From Roseovarius indicus (GTDB taxonomy: Bacteria > Pseudomonadota > Alphaproteobacteria > Rhodobacterales > Rhodobacteraceae): DNA of 64,000 nt. The notes below the pieces were generated by a model that saw only the letters and a program-made list of their open reading frames with translations, was not told the DNA's origin and did not search any database. The DNA is taken from positions 3,844,001 through 3,908,000 of the forward strand of contig NZ_CP031598.1 in NCBI RefSeq assembly GCF_008728195.1, read 5' to 3'. The position numbers were made by a program, and so were the translations under genes. This document shows positions 27,424 through 37,513 of this stretch, one piece after another; positions within the stretch are counted from its first letter, which is position 1; each line of letters opens with the position of its first letter.

Positions 27424-28914
27424 TCAGCTGCCGTAGACCCGGCCCCAGCGCTCCAGCAGCCGCTGCTGCAGATCCTTCGACCGCGCGTTCCACGTCCGCG
27501 CCCCCTCGGGCCGCGCGCCCGAGCCCTTGTCGAACCCTTTCCGAAGCTCGGGATTCGCCGTGAAGATCGCGAAAGCCAGCTCCCGCCCGTCCGGCGCCGT
27601 CAGGTACCCGGCCAGCGAACTGACGAAATACAGCGTCCCGGTCTTCGCGACCACCTTCACCGGGTGGGCGACATTGACCTGCCCGTTCGAGCCGTACATC
27701 GGAATATCCTTCAGGATCGGCTTCAACAGCCCGTCCTTGTGAACCTTCGCCAGCGCCTGCGCCAGCGCCGCAGACCGAAGCCGCGATGTCTCGCCCAGCC
27801 CCGAATGGTCGACCAGCTTCGCCCCCGGCATCCCCAGCGTCGTCTGCGCCCAGCGGCTCATCTCCTCGGCCGAGTCCTTCATCGACGCGGGCTTGCCCAG
27901 CCGCCGCGCGGTCGCGGTCATGCCGCACAGCTCGGCGGTCAGGTTGTTGGAATAAAGCAGCATCAGGCGCAGGATCTCGTCCAGCGTCTCGCTCTTGTGG
28001 GTCACCAGAACCCGGCCCTCCGGCGCGCGTTCCGGCGGCTGACCCATCTCGAGCTTGATCCCGTGCGACCGGGCGAAGGTGGCAAACACCTCCGCGGCAT
28101 AGGCCTCGGGCTTGCGCACCGGCAGCCACCTTGCGCCGCCATTGCCCAGCGCGCCCCGCGCCACGGTCCAGGCATCGTGGTCGCCCATGTCGGCATAGGT
28201 ATAGACCGGCACATCGCGCGCGGCGACCTGCATCCGCGCGACCGTCACGTCGGGGCGGTACTTGCCCGACCGCGCATCCATCGTCACGGTGTATTTCCCG
28301 CCCGACAGCTTCCATTCGAAATGCACGCGGTTGTAATTCAGGTTCAGCCCCGAAATCGCCGGATTGTAGCCGACCTCCTCGGGCTGGCTCGGGTCGATCA
28401 CCCGCTCGAAGGGCAGCGCCCCGCCCCACACCCGGAACTTGCCACGCACCTCGCGCACCCCGGCAGCCTTCAGCCTGGCGGCCATGTCCGCCAGCTGATC
28501 GGTGTCCAGCATCGGGTCGCCCCCGCCGGCCAGCACAAGGTCGCCGTGCAGCACCCCGTCCTTCACCTCGCCCCCGGCCAGAAGCCGCGTCTCGAACCGG
28601 TAGTCCGGCCCCAGCGCATCGAGCGCGTAAAGCGCGGTGACCGCCTTGGTCACGCTGGCGGGCGGCTGGCCGGTATAGCCGTCATGGGTCTCCAGCACGT
28701 CGCCGCTTTTCACGTCGATCACCGAAAAGGTGACAACCCCGCTCAGCCGCGACTCCCGGATCAGCTCTTCGACGCTTGGAACAGAGCTTTCGGTAAATCC
28801 CCCGGGCCGTGCCCTGGGCCTCAGCGAAACATCCGGCGCTCCAGCCCAACTCAGGCTGGCGAGCCCCCCCAGAGCCCCTCCCAAAAACACCCGTCTCGAA
28901 ACACGCTTCAACAT
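27424..28914 (-). CDS. dacB: D-alanyl-D-alanine carboxypeptidase/endopeptidase (PBP4 type)
   Basis: This 496-residue peptidase S13 protein opens with a signal-like N-terminus (LGGALGGLASLSWAGA). The penicillin-binding motifs are SxxK in PASVTKAVTALYAL, SxN in LLYSNNLTAEL, and KTG in VVAKTGTLYFVSSLAGY. It trims or cross-link-cleaves peptidoglycan in the periplasm. Between SxxK and SxN lies the long insert typical of PBP4. It lies just downstream of nadD on the same strand, with 59 bases between. Confidence 0.9.
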   Translation of the reverse strand: MLKRVSRRVFLGGALGGLASLSWAGAPDVSLRPRARPGGFTESSVPSVEELIRESRLSGVVTFSVIDVKSGDVLETHDGYTGQPPASVTKAVTALYALDALGPDYRFETRLLAGGEVKDGVLHGDLVLAGGGDPMLDTDQLADMAARLKAAGVREVRGKFRVWGGALPFERVIDPSQPEEVGYNPAISGLNLNYNRVHFEWKLSGGKYTVTMDARSGKYRPDVTVARMQVAARDVPVYTYADMGDHDAWTVARGALGNGGARWLPVRKPEAYAAEVFATFARSHGIKLEMGQPPERAPEGRVLVTHKSETLDEILRLMLLYSNNLTAELCGMTATARRLGKPASMKDSAEEMSRWAQTTLGMPGAKLVDHSGLGETSRLRSAALAQALAKVHKDGLLKPILKDIPMYGSNGQVNVAHPVKVVAKTGTLYFVSSLAGYLTAPDGRELAFAIFTANPELRKGFDKGSGARPEGARTWNARSKDLQQRLLERWGRVYGS

Positions 28915-28973
28915 ATCGTCAATTATGCCAAACTTTCTCGCACAAACAATCCGCTACACGGCTCACGATACCG

Positions 28974-29588
28974 TCAATTGTTGACGTTACGTCGCCAATC
29001 CCCGGCTTCCCGAAGCTCGGTCGACGAAATCCCGCGCATCGGAACGTTCACGAAACACCAAGCGGGCGCCTCGGCCTGCCCCAGAAACCGGCTTTTCGCC
29101 CCCTTGAGCCGCGCAAAGCGATAGACCCGCGCCGCCTTCGACACCCGGGCGGAGATTCGCTGACCCGGCCGCGCCAGCACCCCCAGCGGCACCCGCTCGA
29201 CGATATCGCGCCAATCCTGCCACTGGTCGAGCTGCGCCAGGTTGTCGGCGCCCATCAGCCAGACGAACCGCACCTTCGGCCGCGCCCGCTGCAACACGCA
29301 CAGGCTTTCGGCCGTGAACCGCGTGCCGGCCTGCGCCTCGAAATCCGAAACGAACATCCGCGGATGATCCAGCATCGCCCGGCACGCCGCCATCCGGTCA
29401 TCCAGCGGCGCGGGGCCCCGCGCCTTCAACGGGTTGCCGGGGCTCACAAGCCACCAGACCTGGTCCAGCCCGAACCGGCGCAACGCCTCGCGGCTGATAT
29501 GCACATGGCCCTGGTGCGGCGGGTCGAAGGACCCGCCCAGAAGCCCGACCACCTGTCCGGGGCGCGTATGTGGCAGCTGATATCGCAT
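28974..29588 (-). CDS. nadD: Nicotinate-nucleotide adenylyltransferase
   Basis: This 204-residue nucleotidyltransferase condenses nicotinate mononucleotide with ATP to form deamido-NAD in NAD synthesis. The signature is [20 protein letters not shown] with the H-x-G-H motif, then [17 protein letters not shown] and a C-terminal ISSTELRE. The start is ATG 29588; the much longer ORF upstream crosses ettA on the opposite strand and is spurious. nadE lies far away at 53335, so the NAD pathway is not clustered here. Confidence 0.92.
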   Translation of the reverse strand: MRYQLPHTRPGQVVGLLGGSFDPPHQGHVHISREALRRFGLDQVWWLVSPGNPLKARGPAPLDDRMAACRAMLDHPRMFVSDFEAQAGTRFTAESLCVLQRARPKVRFVWLMGADNLAQLDQWQDWRDIVERVPLGVLARPGQRISARVSKAARVYRFARLKGAKSRFLGQAEAPAWCFVNVPMRGISSTELREAGDWRRNVNN

Positions 29589-29671
29589 CGCGCCTTTGTG
29601 ACCGCACCGGCGCCCGGGTGTCCAGCGGTTTCGTGCCACCGGTCCGCCTGTGCCCGGGGCAGGCCGGGGAA

Positions 29672-29710
29672 GCCTCCGGCGGGGATATTTGGACCAAGAA
29701 GAAGCAGGGG
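29672..29710. repeat. Intergenic repeat, GGGATATTT/AAGAAGAAGC family, copy 2
   Basis: GCCTCCGGCGGGGATATTT followed by ACCAAGAAGAAGCAGGGG lies in the gap between nadD and ettA. Its sequence equals the reverse complement of the right arm at 41050-41093. Confidence 0.75.
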
Positions 29711-29798
29711 CGGCGCAAAGCCCCTTTCCCCATTTGAATTTGCCGCGCGGCCCGGTTACATGGGCGCCAACCCGAGAGTTTTCAGGAAGAGAGCCCCA

Positions 29799-31451
<1,653 letters not shown>

Positions 31452-31817
31452 GGAGGCCACGCCGCGGCGGCGGGGTCGGCAGACGACGGCGGTACCATGC
31501 GCGGGCGCCAATCCCGGCGCGGCCCTGCCGAGATCATCGTCGAGGGCCACAGGGGCTTTGCATCCTGCCTGTGGTCCGGCCAGCTCATGATAGCACACGT
31601 GGCGGCCCCTCCGGGCAGGTGGCGGCGAGGCCGACCACCGATGGTCCGTTGGCTCTTGCGGGGATGTTCGGCGCAACCGAACATCGTCTGCCCGTACACT
31701 TGCGGCGCGCAATCCAAACTGTCCGACCGCCCAACCGTAGGCCGGGCTTCAGCCCGGCCATCCTGCAATCCCCGGCCTGTCTCGACCTTGGCTTGGCGTG
31801 CCGGGCTGAAGCCCGGC
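31452..31817. other. Non-coding gap with two REP palindromes
   Basis: No gene is supported. The stretch holds two REP palindromes in opposite orientation (31735-31759 and 31798-31823), forming a pair just past the stop of the RAYT gene. The remaining sequence has only overlapping, low-quality ORFs. Confidence 0.5.
31735..31759. repeat. REP palindrome copy 1 (GTAG-type)
   Basis: CGTAGGCCGGGCTTCAGCCC followed by GGCC. The stem is GCCGGGC/GCCCGGC with a TTCA loop. The GTAG in front of the stem is the tetranucleotide recognised by RAYT enzymes in other bacteria. Confidence 0.8.
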
Positions 31818-31823
31818 CTACGC
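31798..31823. repeat. REP palindrome copy 2, inverted
   Basis: GTGCCGGGCTGAAGCCCGGC followed by CTACGC is the inverse orientation of copy 1. Its CTA at 31818-31820 is also the stop codon (TAG) of the minus-strand RAYT gene. Confidence 0.8.
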
Positions 31824-32387
31824 GGCAGCCCAGTTCGCCTCGACCAGCCCAAGCCGCACATCCCGGTGGATCGAAGAGTACGGCCAATCGACGGCCCGCT
31901 CCACGTAGCCATGCTTCACCGGATTGTCCCAGCAATAGCGCACCAGCCGCCGGTATTCGTTCAGGTCCCTGACATGATGCTCCCAGAAGCGCCGCTGCCA
32001 GATGGCAGATTCGCGCTTGTCCGCCCGTAGGCCGGGCTTCAGCCCGGCATACCGCCCCGCCGTGACAACCGGCAGCTCGGTCGGCAAGGCCGGGCCGTCG
32101 CCCGGCTGACGCGCCGCCTCGTTCAAGCTCCTGGAAAATCGCGCCTTGATCGAGCCCCAGCGGGTCGAGAAATCCGAATCGCCCGGCGGCAGGGTCCAGA
32201 CCGCGTGGATGTGATCCGGCAGAACCACCCAGGCATCGATGTGAAACGGCCGCGCCGCGCTGGCCTGCCGCACGGCGGCGCGCAGCCGCAGGATCTCCTC
32301 CACCAACAGCCGGCTGCCGCGATGGGCAAGATTGACGGTAAAGAAGACGGACGCGCCGCCGCGGCGAGGACGGATGTAACAGGACAT
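31818..32387 (-). CDS. REP-associated tyrosine transposase (RAYT, Y1/HUH family)
   Basis: This protein of about 189 residues belongs to the Y1_Tnp/RAYT group. It begins MSCYIRPRRGGASVFFTVNL, carries FHIDAWVVLPDHIHAVWTLP (the HUH metal-binding histidines), KARFSRSLN, IWQRRFWEHHVRDLNEYRR and the C-terminal WDNPVKHGYVERAVDWPYSS. These enzymes process GTAG-type REP palindromes, and three such palindromes lie at the 3' end and inside this gene. One REP (32024-32053) is embedded in the coding region and encodes part of a YAGLKPGLRADK stretch at about residues 112-123. The start (32387 or 32459) is uncertain. Confidence 0.88.
   Translation of the reverse strand: MSCYIRPRRGGASVFFTVNLAHRGSRLLVEEILRLRAAVRQASAARPFHIDAWVVLPDHIHAVWTLPPGDSDFSTRWGSIKARFSRSLNEAARQPGDGPALPTELPVVTAGRYAGLKPGLRADKRESAIWQRRFWEHHVRDLNEYRRLVRYCWDNPVKHGYVERAVDWPYSSIHRDVRLGLVEANWAAA
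32024..32053. repeat. REP palindrome copy 3, inside the RAYT coding region
   Basis: CCCGTAGGCCGGGCTTCAGC followed by CCGGCATAC, same orientation as copy 1. It lies within the RAYT reading frame without breaking it. Confidence 0.82.
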
Positions 32388-32593
32388 GCCCCACCTTGGC
32401 TGATTCCGGTTAAGAAACCGTTCCCGCCCACCCGGCAGACCGGCGGCGGTCCGTCGCACCGACGCAATACCGACAAAATACCGACGTTATACCGACGTGG
32501 ATTTCCGGCACAAATCCGGCACCACAAAACCCCGCTCCCGCTCGAATTCCGGCAGATTTCCGGCGCACACTCCGTCAATCGAGGAGAGCAGCC

Positions 32594-32704
32594 ATGCAAC
32601 GCAACCCCACCCAGAAATGGAGCCACCCCCGCCGCCGGCCGGGCCGCATCCCGGGCTATCGCCCGGAAAAGCCCTTCCGCTTCCGCGACTGGGCCGCGTT
32701 CTGA
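32594..32704 (+). CDS. Small basic protein of 36 residues (possible)
   Basis: An ATG at 32594 preceded by GAGGAG at the usual distance opens a 36-codon frame. The product is basic and aromatic-rich (MQRNPTQKWSHPRRRPGRIP, ending FRFRDWAAF). There is no recognised family. The good ribosome binding site is the main support; there is no homology evidence. It lies between the RAYT gene and the flavoprotein, in a stretch with repeated ATACCGAC and CCGGCA words. Confidence 0.4.
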   Translation: MQRNPTQKWSHPRRRPGRIPGYRPEKPFRFRDWAAF

Positions 32705-32790
32705 CATAAGCGCCTGTGAACAAGGCGCCTTTCCCCGCGGGCGGGGGTGTTCTATGTAACGCGACAGACGTTGCAAGAGCCTGACCGCGC

Positions 32791-33963
32791 ATGCCCCATT
32801 TCGATCTCGTCATCCTCGGCGCCGGCCCCGCAGGGGCGTCGGCCGCGGTGACCGCGCGGAAAAAGGGCCTGTCCGTGGCGCTGATCGACAAGGCGCGCTT
32901 TCCCCGGCCAAAGCTCTGCGGCGGGCTGATCACCGGCCGTTGCGCCACCCACCTCAGGGATGTCTTCAACCTCGACATCGACCCGCAACTCTTTGAAACA
33001 CGGCGGAATTTCGAGTTCTTCATGGACGGAAAGCCGCTCGGCCGGCTCGACGGCGTGCCGCCCACGCACCTGACCATGCGGTGGGATTTCGACCAGCTTC
33101 TCGTCTCGAAAGCCCTGGCCGCCGGCGCCGCCGATTACACCGGCCAGCGCGTTGAAACCCTCGACCTCGAGGCCAACCGGATCATCCTGCAGTCCGGCGA
33201 AACGCTCGGCTACACCTGCCTGATCGGCGCCGACGGGGTGCAAAGCATCGTCGCCCGCGCCCTCTTCGGCGACCCTTTCGACAAGTCCCGCGTGGGCTTC
33301 GCGCTCGAAATCGAGGCGCCCAGCCAGACGCCCACCCCCGACACGCCCATCCGCATCGATTTCGCCGCTGCAGACTGGGGCTATGGCTGGTCCTTCCCCA
33401 AGCGCGGCAGCACCACGATCGGGCTGGGCGGGCTGCATGACAAGAACCCCGACATGAAGGGCCATCTCGCCCGCTACCTCGATACGCTCCACACCGGCCA
33501 AGATGCCAGGGTCAAAGGACATTTCCTGCCCTTCGGCGGCTATCGCAGCGTGCCGGGGCGCACCAATGTCCTCCTCGCAGGCGATGCCGCGGGCTTCGTC
33601 GACCCGATCACCGGCGAGGGCATCGGCCACGCCATCCAGTCCGGCGCGCTCGCCGCGACCGCCGCCGCCGACGCCATCGCCGCCGGCCGCCCCGACACCG
33701 CCCTGGCCCTTTACCGCCCGAAGACCCGGCCGATCCGCACCGCCCTGCGCTCGGCCCGTCTCCTGCGCCCGGTGATTTTCTCGCCTGCGCTCAAGCCCTT
33801 CTTCGCCAGCACCTTCCGCGCCTCCCGCACGCTCAAGCGCGACTACATGCACCTGCTCTCGGGCGACGCCGAATATCCCCAGCTTCTCGCACGCACCGCG
33901 CTGCGCCTGCCCCGGGCGGCGCTGCGATGGGCGTTGCGCCGGAAACGCAGTGTTTCCCGGTAA
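32791..33963 (+). CDS. Geranylgeranyl reductase-family flavoprotein
   Basis: This 390-residue FAD-dependent oxidoreductase has VILGAGPAGASAAVTARKKG (Rossmann dinucleotide site), an LCGGLITGR motif, CLIGADGVQS, and GDAAGFVDPITGEGIGHAIQ in the C-terminal FAD contact. It is of the geranylgeranyl reductase/squalene-epoxidase-like class that reduces isoprenoid chains. No photosynthesis or bacteriochlorophyll genes flank it, so a lipid or quinone-tail role is as likely as bchP. A basic C-terminal tail (RRKRSVSR) is present. Confidence 0.82.
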   Translation: MPHFDLVILGAGPAGASAAVTARKKGLSVALIDKARFPRPKLCGGLITGRCATHLRDVFNLDIDPQLFETRRNFEFFMDGKPLGRLDGVPPTHLTMRWDFDQLLVSKALAAGAADYTGQRVETLDLEANRIILQSGETLGYTCLIGADGVQSIVARALFGDPFDKSRVGFALEIEAPSQTPTPDTPIRIDFAAADWGYGWSFPKRGSTTIGLGGLHDKNPDMKGHLARYLDTLHTGQDARVKGHFLPFGGYRSVPGRTNVLLAGDAAGFVDPITGEGIGHAIQSGALAATAAADAIAAGRPDTALALYRPKTRPIRTALRSARLLRPVIFSPALKPFFASTFRASRTLKRDYMHLLSGDAEYPQLLARTALRLPRAALRWALRRKRSVSR

Positions 33964-34085
33964 CACCATGGAATCACTTGGTTTGCCTGACGACTCCGAA
34001 GAATACTACACGCTGTAGTGTCAGTGGGGGCTGGCACGGGCATGCCGAACGCATCCCGACCGGCCCCGGTGCAAGAGGGTCCGAC

Positions 34086-34406
34086 ATGCGCGATACGGTC
34101 TTCGATGAAACAGGGTTCCCCGACGCGGGCTTCGACTGGGCGGCGACCGGCCGCACCGATGATCCCTTCGCCGACCTGCCGGGCAACACCGCAATGCCCC
34201 GCAAACCCGTGATCGTCTCCGATTTCGACCCGGTCGAAGACATGCTCGTCATCGCGCTGGAAGAGGGCGACGGCGAAGCCGTGATCGAAACCCGCCCCAC
34301 CCGCGACCGGCGCGGCACCGATATCCTGCTCAACGGGCTGCGCGTCGCCACCGTCGCCGACGTGGCCGGGCTCACGCCGTCGGATATCGGTCAGATCCTG
34401 CTCTGA
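34086..34406 (+). CDS. Hypothetical acidic protein with a calcium-binding-like motif
   Basis: This 106-residue, acidic, unrecognised protein has a VSDFDPVEDMLVIAL stretch reminiscent of the DFDP-type segment seen near RTX repeats in Rhodobacteraceae, then TRRGTDILLNGLRVATVADV. No signal peptide is seen. The start ATG at 34086 is chosen over a long upstream extension (ORF 33927) that overlaps the preceding gene. Function unknown. Confidence 0.6.
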   Translation: MRDTVFDETGFPDAGFDWAATGRTDDPFADLPGNTAMPRKPVIVSDFDPVEDMLVIALEEGDGEAVIETRPTRDRRGTDILLNGLRVATVADVAGLTPSDIGQILL

Positions 34407-34526
34407 GGCTGGCCCCGCGGCCACACTCCTCGCACGCCTGTTTAACTGTCTTTTGACTCTTTCGCCGACATGGTGGCAAATTGCCCGGGTGGTGCATATG
34501 TATGTGCGCCCAATCAGGAGGCTGCC

Positions 34527-35081
34527 ATGCTCGACCGACGCCATTTCATCGCCACCGGCCTGTCCATGCTGGCCGCTCCGGCCATCGCCCAGACGGCCGT
34601 CAAGCCCAAGTTCCAGCCGACCAAGGTGCAGATCAAGGCGCCCTATGGGCCCGGACAGCTGCTGATCCTGCCGCGTGCACACTTTCTTTACTATATCACC
34701 GCCCCGGGCGAGGCGATTCGCTATGGCGTGGGCGTCGGCAAGGCCGGGCTCGAGTTCCAAGGCACGGCCACCATCCAGGCCAAGCGCAAATGGCCCGACT
34801 GGCGCCCCACCGACGAGATGATCGAACGCGATCCGGGGGCCTATTCGAAATTCGTCGACAATGACGACTACCGCCAGCCCGGCGGCCCCAGCAACCCGCT
34901 CGGCGCGCGTGCGCTCTACCTCTTCAAGAACGGCCGTGACACCTATTTCCGCATCCACGGCACCAACGCGCCGCGCACCATCGGCCTGTCGGTGTCGAAC
35001 GGCTGCATCCGGATGCTGAACGAGCATGTGAAGGACCTTTACGAGCGGGTCCCGATCGGCACGAAGGTAACAGTTCTTTAA
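34527..35081 (+). CDS. L,D-transpeptidase (YkuD family), exported
   Basis: This 184-residue protein has an N-terminal export signal, MLDRRHFIATGLSMLAAPAI, with twin Arg resembling a Tat signal and a likely cut after the Ala-rich segment. The YkuD catalytic region is FRIHGTNAPRTIGLSVSNGC followed by IRM, with the His and Cys nucleophile. It should form 3-3 cross-links in peptidoglycan or attach proteins to it. AGGAGG lies just upstream of the ATG. Confidence 0.88.
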   Translation: MLDRRHFIATGLSMLAAPAIAQTAVKPKFQPTKVQIKAPYGPGQLLILPRAHFLYYITAPGEAIRYGVGVGKAGLEFQGTATIQAKRKWPDWRPTDEMIERDPGAYSKFVDNDDYRQPGGPSNPLGARALYLFKNGRDTYFRIHGTNAPRTIGLSVSNGCIRMLNEHVKDLYERVPIGTKVTVL

Positions 35082-35296
35082 CCGAATCGGCGGGCCCGAA
35101 CCGGGCCCGTCAACTGGTCAACTTTCGCTATGTCATACAAATTTTTCTTGTGTTAGCGCCGGAAGAGCGCCATATCAGGCGTGCGACGTTATCTCTATCG
35201 ACCACCTGCTCCTATCCACGGCTCAGTCACTCGATCTAGCAATGACTTGCCGACCTGCCGCAATTCCGCGGGCAGACACAGACTAGGAGACGACAC
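35082..35296 (+). promoter_or_regulatory. Long 5' untranslated region of the cold-shock gene
   Basis: Between the L,D-transpeptidase stop and the csp start lie about 215 bases with no ORF. Long 5' leaders are usual for cspA-like genes, where they act as an RNA thermosensor; the sequence itself was not folded here. GGAGACGACAC precedes the start. Confidence 0.5.
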
Positions 35297-35503
35297 ATGG
35301 CCACTGGCACTGTGAAATGGTTCAACACCACCAAAGGCTTCGGCTTCATCGCACCTGAAACGGGCGGCAAAGACGTGTTCGTGCACATCTCGGCTGTCGA
35401 GCGCGCCGGCCTGACCGGCCTCGCCGACAACCAGAAGGTGACCTTCGACGTTGAAGCCGGCCGCGACGGCCGCGAAGCAGCGACCAACCTCGCCCTCGCC
35501 TGA
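35297..35503 (+). CDS. Cold-shock protein (CspA family)
   Basis: This 68-residue single OB-fold protein has RNP1 KGFGFIAPE and RNP2 KDVFVHISA. It binds single-stranded RNA and DNA as a chaperone in cold or growth transitions. Length is standard. Upstream is a long untranslated leader, and a strong terminator follows at 35527-35552. Confidence 0.95.
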   Translation: MATGTVKWFNTTKGFGFIAPETGGKDVFVHISAVERAGLTGLADNQKVTFDVEAGRDGREAATNLALA

Positions 35504-35526
35504 GGCGCGTGTTGAAAAGATAGAGA

Positions 35527-35552
35527 AGGGCCCCTTGCCGGGGCCCTTTTTT
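35527..35552 (+). terminator. Intrinsic terminator of the cold-shock gene
   Basis: AGGGCCCC (35527-35534) pairs with GGGGCCCT (35540-35547) and a run of six T follows. Confidence 0.9.
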
Positions 35553-35847
35553 GTTGGGCCGCCCCCACCTTTCGCGGCCTGGCAACCGGCGACGCGGCCT
35601 GGTCCGTGACCGATCCGACACGCCCCCGGCGCCCGGATCAGGCGCCACCTTGCCCTCTCCTCCTCCCGTCCCTACTTACCCCACAACCCGAGGTCAGACC
35701 CCTCGGACCGATGGAGATTTCATGCAAGAGCCCCGGGCAACCGCCCGTTCCTGAGCCCCTCAAGGCCGGGAACAGCTGAACCGAAAGGCCCCACCCGCGA
35801 TGCCGGGCGGGCCTGGTGCTGTACTCTCATGAGATCGAGACATTCCC
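35553..35847. other. Non-coding gap before the YjhX-like gene
   Basis: No gene is supported. GC-rich inverted arms are seen around 35725-35815 but without T-runs. The AAAGCACG stretch is already inside the following gene. The promoter for the 35848 gene is presumably here. Confidence 0.4.
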
Positions 35848-36105
35848 TTGAACATATCAAAGCACGAACAGCGTGTTTTGCACGAACTCGCATTGGGTGG
35901 AGCCATCCTCCACGAACGCGGCGCTTCGGGCAAAATCCGTAAGGTCACCTGCGTCACGCGCGAGGGGCACATCCTCTCCGACTGCACGCTCGAGGTCTTC
36001 CAGCGCCTGAAGCGCCGGCGCCTCATCCACTCGAAACAGGGCCAGCCCTACCGCGTCTCGCGGCTGGGCATCACCACCGTCCGCGCCCAGTTGAACCAGC
36101 GCTGA
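35848..36105 (+). CDS. YjhX-family protein
   Basis: This 85-residue protein matches the UPF0386/YjhX pattern: MNISKHEQRVLHELALGG, VTCVTREGHILSDCTLEVF, RLKRRRLI, then GQPYRVSRLGITTVRAQL. In E. coli YjhX is described as a toxin of a toxin-antitoxin pair, with YjhQ as antitoxin, but no antitoxin-like gene is next to it here. So the toxin role is doubtful, and a basic winged-helix DNA-binding role is possible. It is convergent with the arylesterase. Confidence 0.78.
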   Translation: MNISKHEQRVLHELALGGAILHERGASGKIRKVTCVTREGHILSDCTLEVFQRLKRRRLIHSKQGQPYRVSRLGITTVRAQLNQR

Positions 36106-36120
36106 CGGCCCCTGAAAGAC

Positions 36121-36150
36121 CCCGGCCGCCGCTTGTGAAAGGCGGCCGGG
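36121..36150. terminator. Hairpin between convergent genes
   Basis: CCCGGCCGCC (36121-36130) and GGCGGCCGGG (36141-36150) form a perfect 10-bp stem directly between the YjhX-like and arylesterase stops. No T-run is present, so this may be a weak bidirectional terminator. Confidence 0.5.
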
Positions 36151-36828
36151 CTACTCCGCCTCGCCGATCAGGTCCAGCACCTTGGGCCCCATCGCCTCGA
36201 CGATCAGGCCCACGCCCTCGGCATTGGGGTGTATCCCGTCCGACTGGAAATATTGCCGCGCCCGCGCCGGATCGCTCTCCCCCAAGCCCTTGAAGAAGCT
36301 CTCGAAATAGAGCGTTCCGTATTCTTCCGCCAACTCCGGGTACATCCCGTCGAAGGCCGCCTTGTACTCCGGCCCGTAATTCCCCGGCGCATCCATGCCC
36401 ACCAGCAGTACCTCGACCTCCTTCGCCTCCGCCGCGGCCAGGATCTTGTCGAGGTTCTCGCGTGACACGCCCGGGTCGATCCCCCGCAGCAGGTCATTGC
36501 CGCCCAGCGCCACGATCATCGCATCCACCTCCGGCGTCAGGCTCCAGTCGACGCGCGAGGCCCCGCCCGCCGTGGTATCCCCCGACACGCCGCCATTGAT
36601 CAGCGCCACCTCGGCCCCGTGCTCGTCCAGCCACCCCTGCAACTGCGGCACGAACCCCTGCGCTTCCGGCAGGCCATAGCCTTGCGTCAGGCTGTCGCCA
36701 AGGGCCAGAACCGTCACCTCCTCGGCCCAGGCCGGCGCGGCGGCAAGCATTATCACCGCCAGCGCCTTGCCCCGCGCGACCGCGACCCCATATGTCAGAA
36801 AACCTTGGAATTTCAGGCGCCAGTTCAT
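36151..36828 (-). CDS. GDSL arylesterase/lysophospholipase (TesA-like)
   Basis: This 225-residue SGNH hydrolase has GDSLTQGYG (Ser nucleophile), a Gly in NGGVSGDTT, ALGGNDLLRG (Asn), and SDGIHPNAEG (Asp/His). The hydrophobic segment ALAVIMLAAAPAWAEE is an export signal; the first 25 residues before it may be spurious if a later start is used. It should cleave short acyl esters or thioesters in the periplasm. The start codon overlaps that of the divergent ABC transporter gene within the word CATG. Confidence 0.88.
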   Translation of the reverse strand: MNWRLKFQGFLTYGVAVARGKALAVIMLAAAPAWAEEVTVLALGDSLTQGYGLPEAQGFVPQLQGWLDEHGAEVALINGGVSGDTTAGGASRVDWSLTPEVDAMIVALGGNDLLRGIDPGVSRENLDKILAAAEAKEVEVLLVGMDAPGNYGPEYKAAFDGMYPELAEEYGTLYFESFFKGLGESDPARARQYFQSDGIHPNAEGVGLIVEAMGPKVLDLIGEAE

Positions 36829-37513
36829 GTCTTCTCCCGTTCTATCCCTTCAGGATGCATCGCTTTCTCTGCAGGGCAATGCCGGCCCCGTCCGGATACT
36901 TGATGCGATCTCCCTCGATGTCCACCGGCAAGAGACCGTGGGCCTGATCGGCCCCTCCGGTTCCGGCAAATCCTCGCTGCTGATGCTGATGGGCGGGCTC
37001 GAACAGGCCACCGGCGGCAAGGTCACCGCCCTCGGCCACGACCTCACCACCATGACCGAGGATCAACTGGCCCGCCTCCGCCGCGATCACTTCGGCGTGG
37101 TCTTCCAGTCCTTCCACCTGATCCCGACCATGACGGCGCTCGAAAACGTGGCGACCCCGCTGGAACTCGCCGGCGAGCCGGATGCCTTCACCCGCGCCGA
37201 GGAAGAACTCAAGACCGTCGGCCTCGAAAGCCGCATGAACCACTACCCCTCGCAGCTCTCCGGCGGCGAACAACAGCGCGTGGCGCTCGCCCGCGCCGCC
37301 GCCCCGCGCCCCGATATCCTTCTGGCCGACGAGCCCACCGGCAACCTCGATTCGGTCAACGGCTCGGCAATCATCGACCTGCTCTTCGGCCTGCGCGAAC
37401 GCCACAACGCCACGCTCATCCTCGTCACCCACGCCCCCGAACTGGCCCACCGCTGCGACCGGGTCATCACCCTGACCGACGGCCGCCTCTCCAAGACCGA
37501 GGCCGCCGCATGA
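36827..37513 (+). CDS. ABC transporter ATP-binding protein (YbbA/LolD-like)
   Basis: This 228-residue ATPase has Walker [21 protein letters not shown]-loop [15 protein letters not shown], signature [14 protein letters not shown], and Walker [13 protein letters not shown]. The MacB/LolD-type family pairs with FtsX-like permeases, and the next gene is one, overlapping by ATGA (37510-37513). Start ATG 36827 overlaps the divergent arylesterase start. In other bacteria the tesA-ybbA-ybbP arrangement is conserved, which supports the pairing. Confidence 0.92.
   Translation: MSSPVLSLQDASLSLQGNAGPVRILDAISLDVHRQETVGLIGPSGSGKSSLLMLMGGLEQATGGKVTALGHDLTTMTEDQLARLRRDHFGVVFQSFHLIPTMTALENVATPLELAGEPDAFTRAEEELKTVGLESRMNHYPSQLSGGEQQRVALARAAAPRPDILLADEPTGNLDSVNGSAIIDLLFGLRERHNATLILVTHAPELAHRCDRVITLTDGRLSKTEAAA

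Noticed and set aside
35848..36105. YjhX-like gene as half of a toxin-antitoxin pair
   Set aside because: No antitoxin gene lies next to it; the only neighbours are an esterase and a cold-shock gene, so a TA call is not supported.
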